This document shows, piece by piece, positions 19,170 through 28,469 of a DNA stretch of 64,000 bases. Origin of the DNA: Kumtagia sp044326205. Its GTDB lineage: Bacteria > Pseudomonadota > Alphaproteobacteria > Rhizobiales > Rhizobiaceae. Both the position numbers and the translations under genes were made by a program. The notes below the pieces were generated by a model. The model had not been told where the DNA came from. It ran no database searches and worked only from the letters and a program-made list of their open reading frames with translations. Location: positions 62,001-126,000 of the forward strand of contig NZ_JBIRCY010000003.1 in NCBI RefSeq assembly GCF_044326205.1, in the 5' to 3' direction. Numbering within the stretch: position 1 is the first letter of the stretch; each line of letters opens with the position of its first letter.

Positions 19170-19727
19170 TCAAAAAGTCGCGGAATCGTCCGGCCAGAGC
19201 AGCAACGGCGCCCTGATCGGGTCGGCCAGCGGGCGCAGCCCATGCCAGGCCCGGTCGGCATAGACAAGCGTCTCGCTTTGCGGCGCATCGCGCCAGCCGG
19301 GCGAAGACTCGACCAATTCGGCAGTCGCCAGGCAGGCGCCCGGCGAAGCGAGCTTGCCACGGATGGCGGCACGGAACCATGTCTCGACCTGCGGATAATA
19401 AGGCTCGCCGGTCGCCAGCCGGTCCCACTCCACGCCGGGGCCGAAGCGAACCGAACCGCTCGTGGCGCAGAGCCGCGCGAGCTGCATGTTTGTCCGCCGG
19501 ACGAAATGCACGACCAGCGTCTCGCACCTGGCCAGCGCCTTCGCGCTGGACGACGAGTCCGACAGCGAGAACGCCACCGTCGGCGGCTCGACGCCGACGG
19601 AAATCAGCGAGCTTATGGTCAGCGCGACCGGACCGTCGCCCGGATCCCCGGTCAGGATAGCCACGCCCGCGGGATGGTGGCGGAAGGCTGCGAGGAACGC
19701 TTTCGCCACCATTTCATCAGCATTCAT
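19170..19727 (-). CDS. Flavin reductase-like domain protein (reductase partner of a flavin monooxygenase)
   Basis: A 185-residue protein of the HpaC/flavin-reductase-like family, which supplies reduced FMN or FAD to a partner oxygenase. It opens with the family pattern FRHHPAGVAILTGD, then ALTISSLISVGVEPPTVAFSL, a run that lines the flavin site. The ATG at 19727 is preceded by GGGGAAGG; an ATG at 19784 overlapping the oxygenase stop codon would add a low-complexity tail and is the alternative start. It lies directly after the acyl-CoA-dehydrogenase-fold oxygenase, which points to a two-component monooxygenase. Confidence 0.83.
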   Translation of the reverse strand: MNADEMVAKAFLAAFRHHPAGVAILTGDPGDGPVALTISSLISVGVEPPTVAFSLSDSSSSAKALARCETLVVHFVRRTNMQLARLCATSGSVRFGPGVEWDRLATGEPYYPQVETWFRAAIRGKLASPGACLATAELVESSPGWRDAPQSETLVYADRAWHGLRPLADPIRAPLLLWPDDSATF

Positions 19728-19783
19728 CGCATCGCCTTCCCCGCCCGCCGCAACAGCGGACCTTGCCGATCCGGCCGCAGCCA

Positions 19784-21010
19784 TCACTTCTTCTCGATCA
19801 GATCATAGAACTGCCACTTGCGGTCGCTCCAGACCCCGCCGATCTCGCGGCCTGCTGCCGTCACGATGTTGGCGTTGATGGTGAAGTGGTTGGCCGCCGT
19901 CAACATCTCCCGATAGATGCGCTGCATTACGCCCCTGCGCAAGGAGGCGCCGCCGGCCGCACGGTAGACGAACTGGCACGCATCTACGCCGGCCTCGTGC
20001 ACCTCGGATTTGGCGAGATGAACGAGGCTGATCTGCCGCGTCGAAACGCGGTTGCCGGCCTCGATCGATTTTTCGACGTCGCGCCAGACCTCGAACAGGA
20101 ACGCCCTCGCCGCGCGCACGCGGGCTTCGTTGCGGCCGAAATCGTACCAGAATTTCTCGCTCTCGCCGAGCAGGCCGGCGCGCCCGGTCTTGGCACGGGC
20201 GAATTTGGCCATCTCGTCCAGAATACGGCGCGACGCGCCGATCGCCCAGCCGGAATGGCCGATGGCCGCGAGGCCGACGACGCCGAGGCTGAAGAACTCC
20301 TTCAGCCGCAGGGGCGGCGCGGTCAGGATCGGAAACACCATGTCGTCGGCGATGAAGACGTCCTTGGCGCCATAGTCGATGCTGCCCGTGGCGCTGAGGC
20401 CCAGCACGTCCCAGTTGCCCAGAAGGTTGAAGTCTTCGACCGGGGCGTGGGCGCAGAGCACGATCACGTCGCCATTAGCGTCCTTGGCCGGGTGCCCGGC
20501 GCCATCGTCGAGAAGGGCTGCCGTGTGGGTGAAGGTGGCGTGATGGATACCGCTGGCATAGGACCATTTTCCGTTCAGCAGATAGCCGCCGTCGACCTTC
20601 TTCAGCATGCCGGTCGGCGTACCCTGCCCGGAGAAACGGTTTTCCGTGTCCGGCCCGTAGAGCCGGCCGATCGCGGTGTCGGGCAGGAAGGCCGCCGACA
20701 TCGCGCCGATGCAGGCATGCACCATCGACACCCAGCCGGCGCCGCCGCTGTGATAGGTGATGGCCTCGATCAGCTCGAGCCCCTGCGTCGGCGAAAGCTG
20801 CGCCCCGCCGATCTTCTCCTCGGCGAAGATGTGCGACATGCGCAGCGGCTTCAGCGCCGCGAAGGTCGCCTCGTTCAACCGCCCGAGCCGGTCGTTCTCC
20901 TCGGCATTCTCCTCCAGGATCGGGCCGATCTTCTTCACATGCTCCAGCAGCCCGGCGAAGTCGGTCTCCGTGCCCCAATATCCCTTGCCGTGCGGCACCG
21001 AAATGTTCAT
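19784..21010 (-). CDS. Acyl-CoA-dehydrogenase-fold flavin-dependent monooxygenase
   Basis: A 408-residue protein with the acyl-CoA dehydrogenase fold. The N-terminal helical domain covers about residues 20-115, the central beta domain contains GKWSYASGIHHATFTH near residue 150, and the C-terminal helical domain carries the terminal WSDRKWQFYDLI. The family includes reduced-flavin-dependent oxygenases (HsaA, HpaB-like and DszC types). No acyl-CoA pathway genes are adjacent, while a flavin reductase gene follows at once, so I read it as the oxygenase of a two-component hydroxylase rather than a dehydrogenase. The substrate is probably an aromatic or terpenoid compound taken up by the Liv-type importer of the same operon. 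Confidence 0.8.
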   Translation of the reverse strand: MNISVPHGKGYWGTETDFAGLLEHVKKIGPILEENAEENDRLGRLNEATFAALKPLRMSHIFAEEKIGGAQLSPTQGLELIEAITYHSGGAGWVSMVHACIGAMSAAFLPDTAIGRLYGPDTENRFSGQGTPTGMLKKVDGGYLLNGKWSYASGIHHATFTHTAALLDDGAGHPAKDANGDVIVLCAHAPVEDFNLLGNWDVLGLSATGSIDYGAKDVFIADDMVFPILTAPPLRLKEFFSLGVVGLAAIGHSGWAIGASRRILDEMAKFARAKTGRAGLLGESEKFWYDFGRNEARVRAARAFLFEVWRDVEKSIEAGNRVSTRQISLVHLAKSEVHEAGVDACQFVYRAAGGASLRRGVMQRIYREMLTAANHFTINANIVTAAGREIGGVWSDRKWQFYDLIEKK

Positions 21011-21099
21011 GGTCTTTCCTCCTTGGGTTTTCGGTCGAGCGACGCGCCACTGCGCCCCGCCGTCAATCGATGTTCGTCCAGTCGCAGTCGGCGCGGGAC

Positions 21100-21879
21100 C
21101 TATGCGGCGAGGAAATCGCCGATCGCCGTTACCGTCTTCGGGTCTTCCTGCATGGCGAAATGGCCGACACCGGGAACGATCAGCGTGCGGGCATTCGGGA
21201 TTCTTTCCGCCCAGATCGGCGCCTGCGACGCCGGCAGCAAGCGGTCCAGTTCACCCCAGACGACCAGCGTGTTGTTTGGAATGCGGGAGAGCCAGCGGCC
21301 GAGATTGGGATGGCCGAAGCCGTGGACTTTTAGGACGTTTTGGAGCGCATCGCCTTCCTTGCCGCGGGCGGCGAGGAATTCTTCCAGCGGCGGACAGTGC
21401 GAGCCGCCGGGGAAGTAGCGCAGCGCCACGTCCACATTGTGCGCCAGGTATCCCGGCAGCGCCTCGGGACCGATCGCGGCGAGGTCGGTTGCCGGATGAT
21501 CCGGAGGGTTCAGCCCGGCCGGCGCATTGAGCACCAGTTTTCCAAAACGCTCGCCGGCGACGACCGCCATCTCGGCCGCCATCCAGCCACCCATCGAATG
21601 GCCGACAAGGTGCGGGCGGTCGAGACCGAGGGCCGCAGCCAGCCTGAGATTGTGGACGATCATGTCCTGCATGCCTGTCAGGTGCGGGGCCGGATCACTG
21701 TCGCCGAACCCCGGATGATGGGGCAGGTAGACACGAAAGCGGTCTGCGAGGCCGCGCGCCCAGTCATTGCCCTCGATGGTGGCCGCTCCGTGAAGCGCCA
21801 GGACCGCCGGTCCGGCGCCAATCGCCTTCACCACCGTGCGAACGCCATCTATGTCGAGGGTAAGCGTTTCGAAATCCAT
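21100..21879 (-). CDS. Alpha/beta hydrolase
   Basis: A 259-residue alpha/beta-hydrolase-fold enzyme. The nucleophile elbow is GHSMGGWMAAE near residue 93, the acid is in VVWGELDRLLP near residue 205 and the catalytic histidine is in PGVGHFAMQEDP near residue 236. The oxyanion-side HGAAT motif is near residue 28. The pattern is close to C-C bond hydrolases of aromatic meta-cleavage pathways, but ester hydrolases look similar. The ATG at 21879 has GGAGG six bases before it. Its position in the flavin-oxygenase operon supports a catabolic role. Confidence 0.83.
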   Translation of the reverse strand: MDFETLTLDIDGVRTVVKAIGAGPAVLALHGAATIEGNDWARGLADRFRVYLPHHPGFGDSDPAPHLTGMQDMIVHNLRLAAALGLDRPHLVGHSMGGWMAAEMAVVAGERFGKLVLNAPAGLNPPDHPATDLAAIGPEALPGYLAHNVDVALRYFPGGSHCPPLEEFLAARGKEGDALQNVLKVHGFGHPNLGRWLSRIPNNTLVVWGELDRLLPASQAPIWAERIPNARTLIVPGVGHFAMQEDPKTVTAIGDFLAA

Positions 21880-21901
21880 TTTCGTCCTCCAGAACTGCCG
21901 G

Positions 21902-22915
21902 TCAGGCGGCGTCGGCCGCAATCAGCACCTTGCATTGGGTGGTGCGGCGTCTCAGCGCCTCGAAAGTCTCGGGAACCTCGCCGAAGCCGATGCGCCCGGT
22001 GACGAGCGCCTGCGGGCGGAATTTTCCGGGGCCGAGGGCTTCCAGCGCCGTGGCGAATTCCGCCATCGAGAAGAAGGCGGCGAACACGACCTGGATCTCC
22101 TTGGAAAGCGCGGCAAAAGGATCCCATTCGTCGCCGCCGACGCACAGGCCTACGCCCACGACCGTCCCATGCACCCGCACCAGCCGGCAGGCGAAGTCGA
22201 TCAGCCCGCGCTTGCCCACGCATTCGAAGACGATGTCAGGCAGTCCGCCCATCAGGCCTTCGACTTCGTCCGCGAGTCCGGAGCCCGATAAGGCGAAGCC
22301 CGTGGCGCCGACGGCAAGCGCCCTCTCCTCCTGATGACGGTTGAGGTCGGCCACGACGACGTGCCGGGCGCCGAGCCGCCGAGCCCAGAAGGCGACCAGC
22401 AGCCCGATAGGCCCGGCGCCGAGGACGAGCACATTGTCACCCGGCTTCAGCCCGGAGCGCATGACGGCGTGGAGGCCGACCGCGACCGGTTCGGCCAGCG
22501 CGCCTTCCGCGGTCGGCAAATCGTTGGGCAGCAGGCGGCATTGCCGCGCGGCAACAGTCGCGAATTCGGCATAACCGCCGCCGATCAGCCGCATGTCGGG
22601 GCACCAGGCCGGCTCGCCGCGGCGACAGCTTTCGCAGCGTCCGCAGCCGCGCATCGGCGCGACGGCCACCCGGTCGCCCGGCCGCAGCCCGGTGACGGCG
22701 CTGCCGCAGCGCAGGATCTCGCCGGCGAATTCATGGCCGAGCACGAACCCCTCGCTCAGCCCAAAGGTCGCCGGATCCTCCGTCATATGCAGGTCCGACC
22801 CGCAGATGCCGCAGGCCGCAACGCTCAGCAGCACCTCATCGTCAGCCGGTTCGGGCATGCCGGACTCGCCGATGCGCAGCGGCTTGCCGACGCCCTCGAA
22901 GATCGCAGCTTTCAT
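21902..22915 (-). CDS. Zinc-dependent alcohol dehydrogenase (MDR family)
   Basis: A 337-residue NAD(P)-dependent dehydrogenase with both zinc sites intact. Catalytic ligands are in ACGICGSDLHM and LGHEFAGE, and the structural-zinc cysteines in MRGCGRCESCRRGEPAWC. The Rossmann loop is VLGAGPIGLLV near residue 160. The GDRV motif before the cysteine loop is typical of threonine/sorbitol dehydrogenase relatives. Its ATG overlaps the stop of the LivM-type gene by four bases. It probably oxidises an alcohol group released or made in the flavin-oxygenase pathway. Confidence 0.87.
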   Translation of the reverse strand: MKAAIFEGVGKPLRIGESGMPEPADDEVLLSVAACGICGSDLHMTEDPATFGLSEGFVLGHEFAGEILRCGSAVTGLRPGDRVAVAPMRGCGRCESCRRGEPAWCPDMRLIGGGYAEFATVAARQCRLLPNDLPTAEGALAEPVAVGLHAVMRSGLKPGDNVLVLGAGPIGLLVAFWARRLGARHVVVADLNRHQEERALAVGATGFALSGSGLADEVEGLMGGLPDIVFECVGKRGLIDFACRLVRVHGTVVGVGLCVGGDEWDPFAALSKEIQVVFAAFFSMAEFATALEALGPGKFRPQALVTGRIGFGEVPETFEALRRRTTQCKVLIAADAA

Positions 22916-23949
22916 GGCCGGTCCTCCAGAAGTGTCCGCCGTGTCGGGAACCACGGGGCGTCGACCACCTTGCAGATCAGGCCCCAGATGCCGCCCCGCG
23001 CAAACAGCGCCATGAACAGGGTGAGCAGGCCGAGCACCACGAGGTAGGTCGCTCCATATTCACCGAACCATCTGTCGGCGAAGAAGTAGATCAGGGCGCC
23101 GATCAGCACACCTTCCAGCGAGCCCAGCCCGCCCACCATCACGATGAAGATCGCGACATTCGCCCAGTTCGGATCATAGGCCGAGGGCGGCGTGATGCGC
23201 AGTTGCGCCATGAAATAGATGGCGCCGGCAAGCCCGGTGCCGACGGCGGCGGCGATCCAGATGAGGAAACGCAGGCGGCCGACATTGACGCCCTGGCTTG
23301 CCGCCGCGACCGGGTTGTCGCGGATGGCGGTCAGCGCCAGGCCGTAGCGCGAGCGCAGCAGCAGATAGCTGCCACCGACGGTGACGAGCAGCATCAGCGC
23401 CGTCAGCAGCGAGACGCCGACGGCGCGCTCATTGGCGGAATAGCTGGTCATGACGCGCAGGCTCATGCCGGCGCCGGCATTGACGTAGACGAAGGTGGAC
23501 GTGGCAAGCCGCATCACCTCCGCGATCACCCAGGTGCCGATGGCGAAATAGGGACCGTCGAGCCGGTGCAGGAGGCCGTAGGTCGGAACCGCGAGGATGG
23601 CGGGCGCGATCAGGGAAAGCAGCACGGCCAGGAAGGGGTTGATGCCCCAGAGCTGGGCGAGCACGAACATCATGTAGGCGGCGACGCCGACGAAAGCCTG
23701 CTGCCCGACCGAGACCAGCCCCGCATAACCCGCAAGCAGGTTCCACATCTGCGCCACGGCGATGTAGCAGCAGAGCTCGACCACGTCGCGGATCAGGCCC
23801 TGGCTGGCCCACCAGGGCATCGAGGCGATGGTGATCAGCACGCAGATGCCGATCGTCATCGCGACCATGCCCGAGGTCGTCTGCCGCTGCACGCGCACCG
23901 ATGGCGGCTGCGCCGCGTCGACAGGAGCGGCTACGAGCGCCTCGTTCAC
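22912..23949 (-). CDS. Branched-chain amino acid-type ABC permease (LivM-like)
   Basis: Inner-membrane permease of the HAAT importer class, 345 residues. The start is a GTG at 23949 forming a GTGA overlap with the LivH-type stop; no ATG fits as well. About ten hydrophobic segments are present, with the family segments AGYAGLVSVGQQAFVGV near residue 90 and DGPYFAIGTWV near residue 145. In catabolic operons of soil bacteria these importers often carry aromatic acids instead of amino acids. Confidence 0.9.
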   Translation of the reverse strand: MNEALVAAPVDAAQPPSVRVQRQTTSGMVAMTIGICVLITIASMPWWASQGLIRDVVELCCYIAVAQMWNLLAGYAGLVSVGQQAFVGVAAYMMFVLAQLWGINPFLAVLLSLIAPAILAVPTYGLLHRLDGPYFAIGTWVIAEVMRLATSTFVYVNAGAGMSLRVMTSYSANERAVGVSLLTALMLLVTVGGSYLLLRSRYGLALTAIRDNPVAAASQGVNVGRLRFLIWIAAAVGTGLAGAIYFMAQLRITPPSAYDPNWANVAIFIVMVGGLGSLEGVLIGALIYFFADRWFGEYGATYLVVLGLLTLFMALFARGGIWGLICKVVDAPWFPTRRTLLEDRP

Positions 23950-24812
23950 GGTCTCAAATCCTTTCCAAGCAGACCCTGCGGCCGCAGGGCGAGAACAATC
24001 AGGAAAACCAGATGCCCGGCGAGGATGCCGAAGCCCGGATCGATGCGGAACCCGACGGACTGGCTGACGCCGAGCACCATGGCGCCGAGGAAGGCGCCCC
24101 AGATCGAGCCCATGCCGCCGATGATCACCGCCTCGAAGGCGTAGATCAACTGGAACGGGCCGTCGGAGGGAGCAACCGTCGCCCGCATCGACTGGAAGAC
24201 CGCTGCAAAGCCGAGGATAGCGACCGCCACCGCCGTGGCGCCGGCATAGACGCCCTTTGGATTGACACCGGTCATCGCCGCCGCGTCGACATCGGCGGCG
24301 GCCGCCCGCAGCGCGCGGCCGAAGCGGGAAAAGCGCAGTACCGCGTCCAGGCCGCCGGTCAGGACCGTCGCGGTGGCGAGCACGATGATCGGCAGCACAC
24401 CCACGAACAGCGACCCGATCTGGACGGAGGCCTGCGTGATGTCGCCGCCGCCGAGCGAGCGGATGTCGGCGGACCAGATCTGCAGCATCAGGTTCTGCAT
24501 CGCCACCGACAGGCCGAAGGTGGCGATCAGCGACGGCAGCGGATCGGAGCCGACCACCCGGTTGAGGATGACGCGCTGCAGAAGCAGGCCGAGAATGGCT
24601 CCGAGCGCGACCAGGATCACCAGCACGGTCCACGGCCCGAGCGCGAAGGTTGCGGCGAGACTGATCCCGGTCAGGGACAGCAGGACCATCAGGTCGCCAT
24701 GGGTGACGTTGACGATCCGCATCACCCCGAACATCAGGGCCATGCCGAGCGCATACTGGGCGTAGAGACCGCCCAGCAATATCCCCTGCACCAGGCCGTC
24801 AAGCCACTGCAT
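23946..24812 (-). CDS. Branched-chain amino acid-type ABC permease (LivH-like)
   Basis: Inner-membrane permease, 288 residues, eight or so hydrophobic segments. Family landmarks are the opening GILLGGLYAQYALGMAL segment, VNVTHGDLMVL near residue 35 and the glycine-rich IIGGMGSIWGAFLGA near residue 230. It overlaps the LivF-type gene by 14 bases at its start and the LivM-type gene by four at its end, as expected for one translated unit. Confidence 0.9.
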   Translation of the reverse strand: MQWLDGLVQGILLGGLYAQYALGMALMFGVMRIVNVTHGDLMVLLSLTGISLAATFALGPWTVLVILVALGAILGLLLQRVILNRVVGSDPLPSLIATFGLSVAMQNLMLQIWSADIRSLGGGDITQASVQIGSLFVGVLPIIVLATATVLTGGLDAVLRFSRFGRALRAAAADVDAAAMTGVNPKGVYAGATAVAVAILGFAAVFQSMRATVAPSDGPFQLIYAFEAVIIGGMGSIWGAFLGAMVLGVSQSVGFRIDPGFGILAGHLVFLIVLALRPQGLLGKDLRP

Positions 24813-25527
24813 GGGACGCTCCGAAATAGGCTTCGCCGATCGCGTCGCGGCTGATATCCGACGAGCGTCCGGTCAAGGTGATGCGGCCCTCCAGCATGCA
24901 GTAGAGCCGGTCCGAGGCGGACTGGGCGAGCCCGACATCCTGCTCGACCAGCACGATGGCGGTTCCGGTCTGCGAGATCGACGGGATCGACTGATAGATC
25001 TCGCGCACGACCTTGGGCGCGAGGCCGAGACTGATCTCGTCGCAGAGCAGCAGCCGCGGCTGGTTGAGCAGCGCCCGGCCGATCGCCACCATCTGCTGCT
25101 GGCCGCCCGACAGCGATTGTACCGGCGTGGCGCGCTTTTCCCTGAGCATCGGGAACAGGCCGAAAACCCGCTCCAGCGTCCAGCCCTGCTCGCGCGGGCG
25201 GGCGGCATGGTCGATGGCGACGCGCAGATTGTCCTCCACCGACATTCCTGTGAACAGGCGGCGGCCCTCCGGTACGATGGCGACGCCGTCGGCCACCATC
25301 TTGTGCGGCTTGGCGCCGCCGACCGGGCGGCCGTCGAGCCGCACCATGTCCGGCGCGACGCGCAGCAGGCCCATGATCGACTTCAGCAGGGTCGATTTGC
25401 CGGCGCCGTTGGCCCCGATCAGCGCCACGACCTCGCCGGCAGCGATCTCGAAATCCACCCCGTACAGCGCCTGGAAATCGCCGTAGCGGGCGACCAGGCC
25501 ATGCGTGGACAGAAGCACCGCGCTCAT
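24799..25527 (-). CDS. ABC transporter ATP-binding protein (LivF-like)
   Basis: Cytoplasmic ATPase, 242 residues, usual LivF length. Walker A is GANGAGKSTLL near residue 38, the signature is LSGGQQQMVAIGRAL near residue 141 and Walker B is LLLCDEISLGLAP near residue 162. The start at 25527 overlaps the LivG stop (ATGA). It pairs with the LivG-type ATPase to power the importer of this catabolic operon. Confidence 0.92.
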   Translation of the reverse strand: MSAVLLSTHGLVARYGDFQALYGVDFEIAAGEVVALIGANGAGKSTLLKSIMGLLRVAPDMVRLDGRPVGGAKPHKMVADGVAIVPEGRRLFTGMSVEDNLRVAIDHAARPREQGWTLERVFGLFPMLREKRATPVQSLSGGQQQMVAIGRALLNQPRLLLCDEISLGLAPKVVREIYQSIPSISQTGTAIVLVEQDVGLAQSASDRLYCMLEGRITLTGRSSDISRDAIGEAYFGASHAVA

Positions 25528-26252
25528 GCCTCGATCCCCATATAGACGCGCCTGACCTCCGGGTCGTTGATGACCTCCTGCGGCCTGCCCTCGGCGATCT
25601 TCTCGCCGAAGCTGAGCACCATCATCCGGTCGGCGACGGCCAGCACGGCATGCAGCACATGCTCGATCCAGATGATGGTCACGCCGCGGTCGCGAATGCG
25701 TTTGATCAGCACCACCAGGGCCTTGCCCTCCTCGTCGGTAAGGCCGCCGGCAATTTCGTCCAGAAGCAGAAGTTTCGGGTCGGAAGCCAGTGCCCGCGCC
25801 AGTTCCAGCCGCTTGCGGTCGAGCAGCGTCAGCGAGCCCGCCGACCGGTTGGCCCTTTCGCGCAATTCGCAGTCGCGGAGGATCTGCGAGCACCACGCAT
25901 AGCTCTCTGCTTCGGACCGCCCGCCGCCGAAGGAAGCGGCGACGAGCAGGTTTTCGAAGGTCGTCATCCCGACATAGGGCCGCGGGATCTGGTAGGTGCG
26001 CCCGATCCCCATCTGGCAGCGTCGGTAGGGCGGCTGCCCGACAAGCTTATGCCCGTTGAAGACGAGCCCGCCCCCGTCCATCCTGAGATCGCCGCTGATG
26101 AGGTTGAACAGCGTCGTCTTCCCTGCCCCGTTCGGACCAAGAATGCCCAGGACTTCTCCGGCGCGGACATCGAAGCCGACGTCATGCAGCACCCGAACCG
26201 CGCCGAAGGACTTGCTCAGTTGCCGCGCCTCGAGCAGCACGCCGCCAGCCAT
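25524..26252 (-). CDS. ABC transporter ATP-binding protein (LivG-like)
   Basis: Second ATPase of the importer, 242 residues. Walker A is GPNGAGKTTLFNL near residue 37 and Walker B is LLLLDEIAGGL near residue 168, with the switch histidine in IWIEHVL. The signature is degenerate: where LSxGxQ is expected the protein reads SLTLLDRKRLELARAL. LivG proteins are often relaxed here, so the pair may still work through the LivF signature. It sits 18 bases after the binding-protein gene. Confidence 0.9.
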   Translation of the reverse strand: MAGGVLLEARQLSKSFGAVRVLHDVGFDVRAGEVLGILGPNGAGKTTLFNLISGDLRMDGGGLVFNGHKLVGQPPYRRCQMGIGRTYQIPRPYVGMTTFENLLVAASFGGGRSEAESYAWCSQILRDCELRERANRSAGSLTLLDRKRLELARALASDPKLLLLDEIAGGLTDEEGKALVVLIKRIRDRGVTIIWIEHVLHAVLAVADRMMVLSFGEKIAEGRPQEVINDPEVRRVYMGIEA

Positions 26253-26270
26253 CCGCCTCCGCTCCCGGAC

Positions 26271-27572
26271 CTAGGCCGACCACGGCAGCAGGATCATCTT
26301 CTGTTCCGGCTCGAACAGCTTGTTGACCGTGTTGTCGACGATCTTCAGGTCGTAGGGCCACTTCTCCCCCTTCACCCATTGCCCGCCGAAGATCGGAGTG
26401 GTCGACACATTCTTGTGCGGTCCCTTGGCGAAATTGACGTTGCCGATGAGCGTGTCGATGTTGGTCGCGACCATCGCTTCGAGGTTGGCGCCACGGTCGA
26501 GAGGATTGGACGACCGCTTGAGGATGTCGAGCGCCACTTCGAAGATCGCGTGGCTGTAGCCGAGCGGCTGCGTCCACTGCTTGCCGGTCTCGCTCTCCCA
26601 TTTGTTGGCGACATCGCGGCTCACCTGGCCGGTCAGCGAGGATTTGAACGGGAACGCCGGGGTCCACCAGACCTCGGACGACATGCCGTCGCCGAGCGGG
26701 CCCATGGCCTGCACGCCGGAGGGAAACAGCAGCGCCGCCGCCACCGTCACCGCCTTCGGCTTGTAGCCCTGCTGGGCGCACTGGTTCACGAAGGTCTTCA
26801 AATCGTCGACATAGGTTATGCCGCCGACGATGTCGCAATTGGCCTGCTTGAAGGCGCTGATCTGGGCCGTGTAGTCGTTGGTGCGCGGTTGGAAGTAGCC
26901 GGGAACCACGATCTCGAAGCCGGCCTTCTGCGTCGGCACGGGCAGGCCGTATTCCTTGTTGCCCCAGGTTTCGCCATCGGCGTTCTGCGGAAACAGCATG
27001 CCGACCTTGCGGTTGGTCTCGATGGTGTTCCACAGGCCGACGAAGGTGTTCAGCGCTTCGTCAAGGCCCCAGAAGAAATGGTAAGTCCACTTGAACGGCT
27101 TGTCCGCGCCGCCGCGCGGGAAGATGATCGCCTGCCAGGGCGCGCCCGTTGAGATGCAGGGGCATTCATACAACTCGGCCTGGTCGGCCACCGGGCTGAC
27201 CGTATCGGTGGTCGAAGACGGCACGATCAGATGGACTTCGTTGTTGAGGATCAGGTCGCCGGCCACCTCAGCCGCGCGGTTTGGGTCGGACTGCCCGTCC
27301 TTCACCAGGATCTCGACGTCATATTTCCCGGACGTGGTCTCCAGGCCGTTGGCCAGCAGTTGCTTGACCTTGTCCACCGCCCAGCCGTCCGTTTCGCCGA
27401 ACGGCGCCAGCGGGCCGGTCGCCGGCGTTACGAAACCCACCTTGATGGTGCCCTTGGACTGGGCGCGCGCCACCATCGGCATGCCGAGCGCCGAAGCTGT
27501 AAGCCCGGCGCCAAAACCCTTCAGCACAGTGCGCCGCGAGGGCAGTACTAGACGATTCTTCAATTCCATCAT
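26271..27572 (-). CDS. ABC transporter substrate-binding protein, branched-chain amino acid type
   Basis: Periplasmic binding protein of the LivK/Peripla_BP_6 class, 433 residues. A twin-arginine signal (SRRTVLKGFGAG) near residue 13 ends at VARAQ near residue 37, after which the mature strand IKVGFVTPATGPLAPFGE begins. The ATG at 27572 is supported by GGGAGGAG five bases before it. It is upstream of LivG/F/H/M-type genes and just after the SDR gene, so its ligand is probably the compound degraded by the operon's oxygenase and dehydrogenases. Confidence 0.9.
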   Translation of the reverse strand: MMELKNRLVLPSRRTVLKGFGAGLTASALGMPMVARAQSKGTIKVGFVTPATGPLAPFGETDGWAVDKVKQLLANGLETTSGKYDVEILVKDGQSDPNRAAEVAGDLILNNEVHLIVPSSTTDTVSPVADQAELYECPCISTGAPWQAIIFPRGGADKPFKWTYHFFWGLDEALNTFVGLWNTIETNRKVGMLFPQNADGETWGNKEYGLPVPTQKAGFEIVVPGYFQPRTNDYTAQISAFKQANCDIVGGITYVDDLKTFVNQCAQQGYKPKAVTVAAALLFPSGVQAMGPLGDGMSSEVWWTPAFPFKSSLTGQVSRDVANKWESETGKQWTQPLGYSHAIFEVALDILKRSSNPLDRGANLEAMVATNIDTLIGNVNFAKGPHKNVSTTPIFGGQWVKGEKWPYDLKIVDNTVNKLFEPEQKMILLPWSA

Positions 27573-27650
27573 GTTCTCCTCCCTTGATGTCTGTTCCATT
27601 CGACCGGACGCCGCCCCGCCCTCCTGCTGCATGGCGGCGCCTGGTTCCGG

Positions 27651-28469
27651 CTATTTGATGCGATGCATCGACCCTCCGTCGATGACGATCTGGCTTCCCG
27701 TCACGTAGGACGAGCAGGGCGAAGCGAGATAAAGCGCAAGGCCCTTGATGTCCTCGGTGTCGCCGATCCTGCCGATCAGGGATTGCGCTTCGAACGCCCG
27801 GCGGTCCGCCGCGATCTTCAGCCTTCCGCCGGCGATGTTGGTCATGAACGGGCCGGGAGAGATGCAGTTGACCAGGATGCCGTAAGCGCCCAATTCCATC
27901 GCCATCTGCCGGACGAAGTGGTCCACGCCCGCCTTGGCCGGCATGTAGGGTGTGCCGACGATCGCCTCGTTGATCTGCGCGGCGATCGAAGACGTGACGA
28001 TGATCCGGCCGCCGCCGGTGCCTTTCATATGGCGGGCGGCGTGTTTTACGGTCGTGTAGACGGAACTGAGATTGATCTCGATCACCCGGTCCCAGTGATG
28101 GTCGTCAAGCACGTCGATGGCGCCCTCCGGGATCCGATGCCCTTCCGTCGACAAAAAGCCCGGCCCGGCATCGATGCCGGCGTTGGCGAAGACCACATCG
28201 ATGCGCCCATGCCGGTTCGCAACGGCGTCGAACGCCGCCGCCATGCGGGCGCGGTCGGCTACGTCAAGCGCCTGGCCCCAGACATCGCCGCCGCCGGCCA
28301 CCATTTCGGTGACGACCGTCTCAAGTCCCTTGGCGTTCATGTCGAAGATGCAGACGCGCGCGCCGTGGTCTGCCATGACCTCGGCATAGGCACGTCCGAT
28401 GCCGCTCGCGCCGCCGGTCACGATGACCGACTTGCCCCGCACATCGAACATCTCCTGCAAAGTCGCCAT
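27651..28469 (-). CDS. Short-chain dehydrogenase/reductase (SDR)
   Basis: A 272-residue NAD(P)-dependent classical SDR. The cofactor motif TGGASGIGRAY is at residues 18-28, NAG is in FANAGID near residue 95, the catalytic serine is in VTSSIAAQ near residue 160 and the tyrosine-lysine pair is in YMPAKAG near residue 174. An insertion of about 15 residues after NAG is slightly unusual. It is the first gene of the leftward catabolic operon, starting 353 bases from the divergent XylR-like regulator. Confidence 0.87.
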   Translation of the reverse strand: MATLQEMFDVRGKSVIVTGGASGIGRAYAEVMADHGARVCIFDMNAKGLETVVTEMVAGGGDVWGQALDVADRARMAAAFDAVANRHGRIDVVFANAGIDAGPGFLSTEGHRIPEGAIDVLDDHHWDRVIEINLSSVYTTVKHAARHMKGTGGGRIIVTSSIAAQINEAIVGTPYMPAKAGVDHFVRQMAMELGAYGILVNCISPGPFMTNIAGGRLKIAADRRAFEAQSLIGRIGDTEDIKGLALYLASPCSSYVTGSQIVIDGGSMHRIK

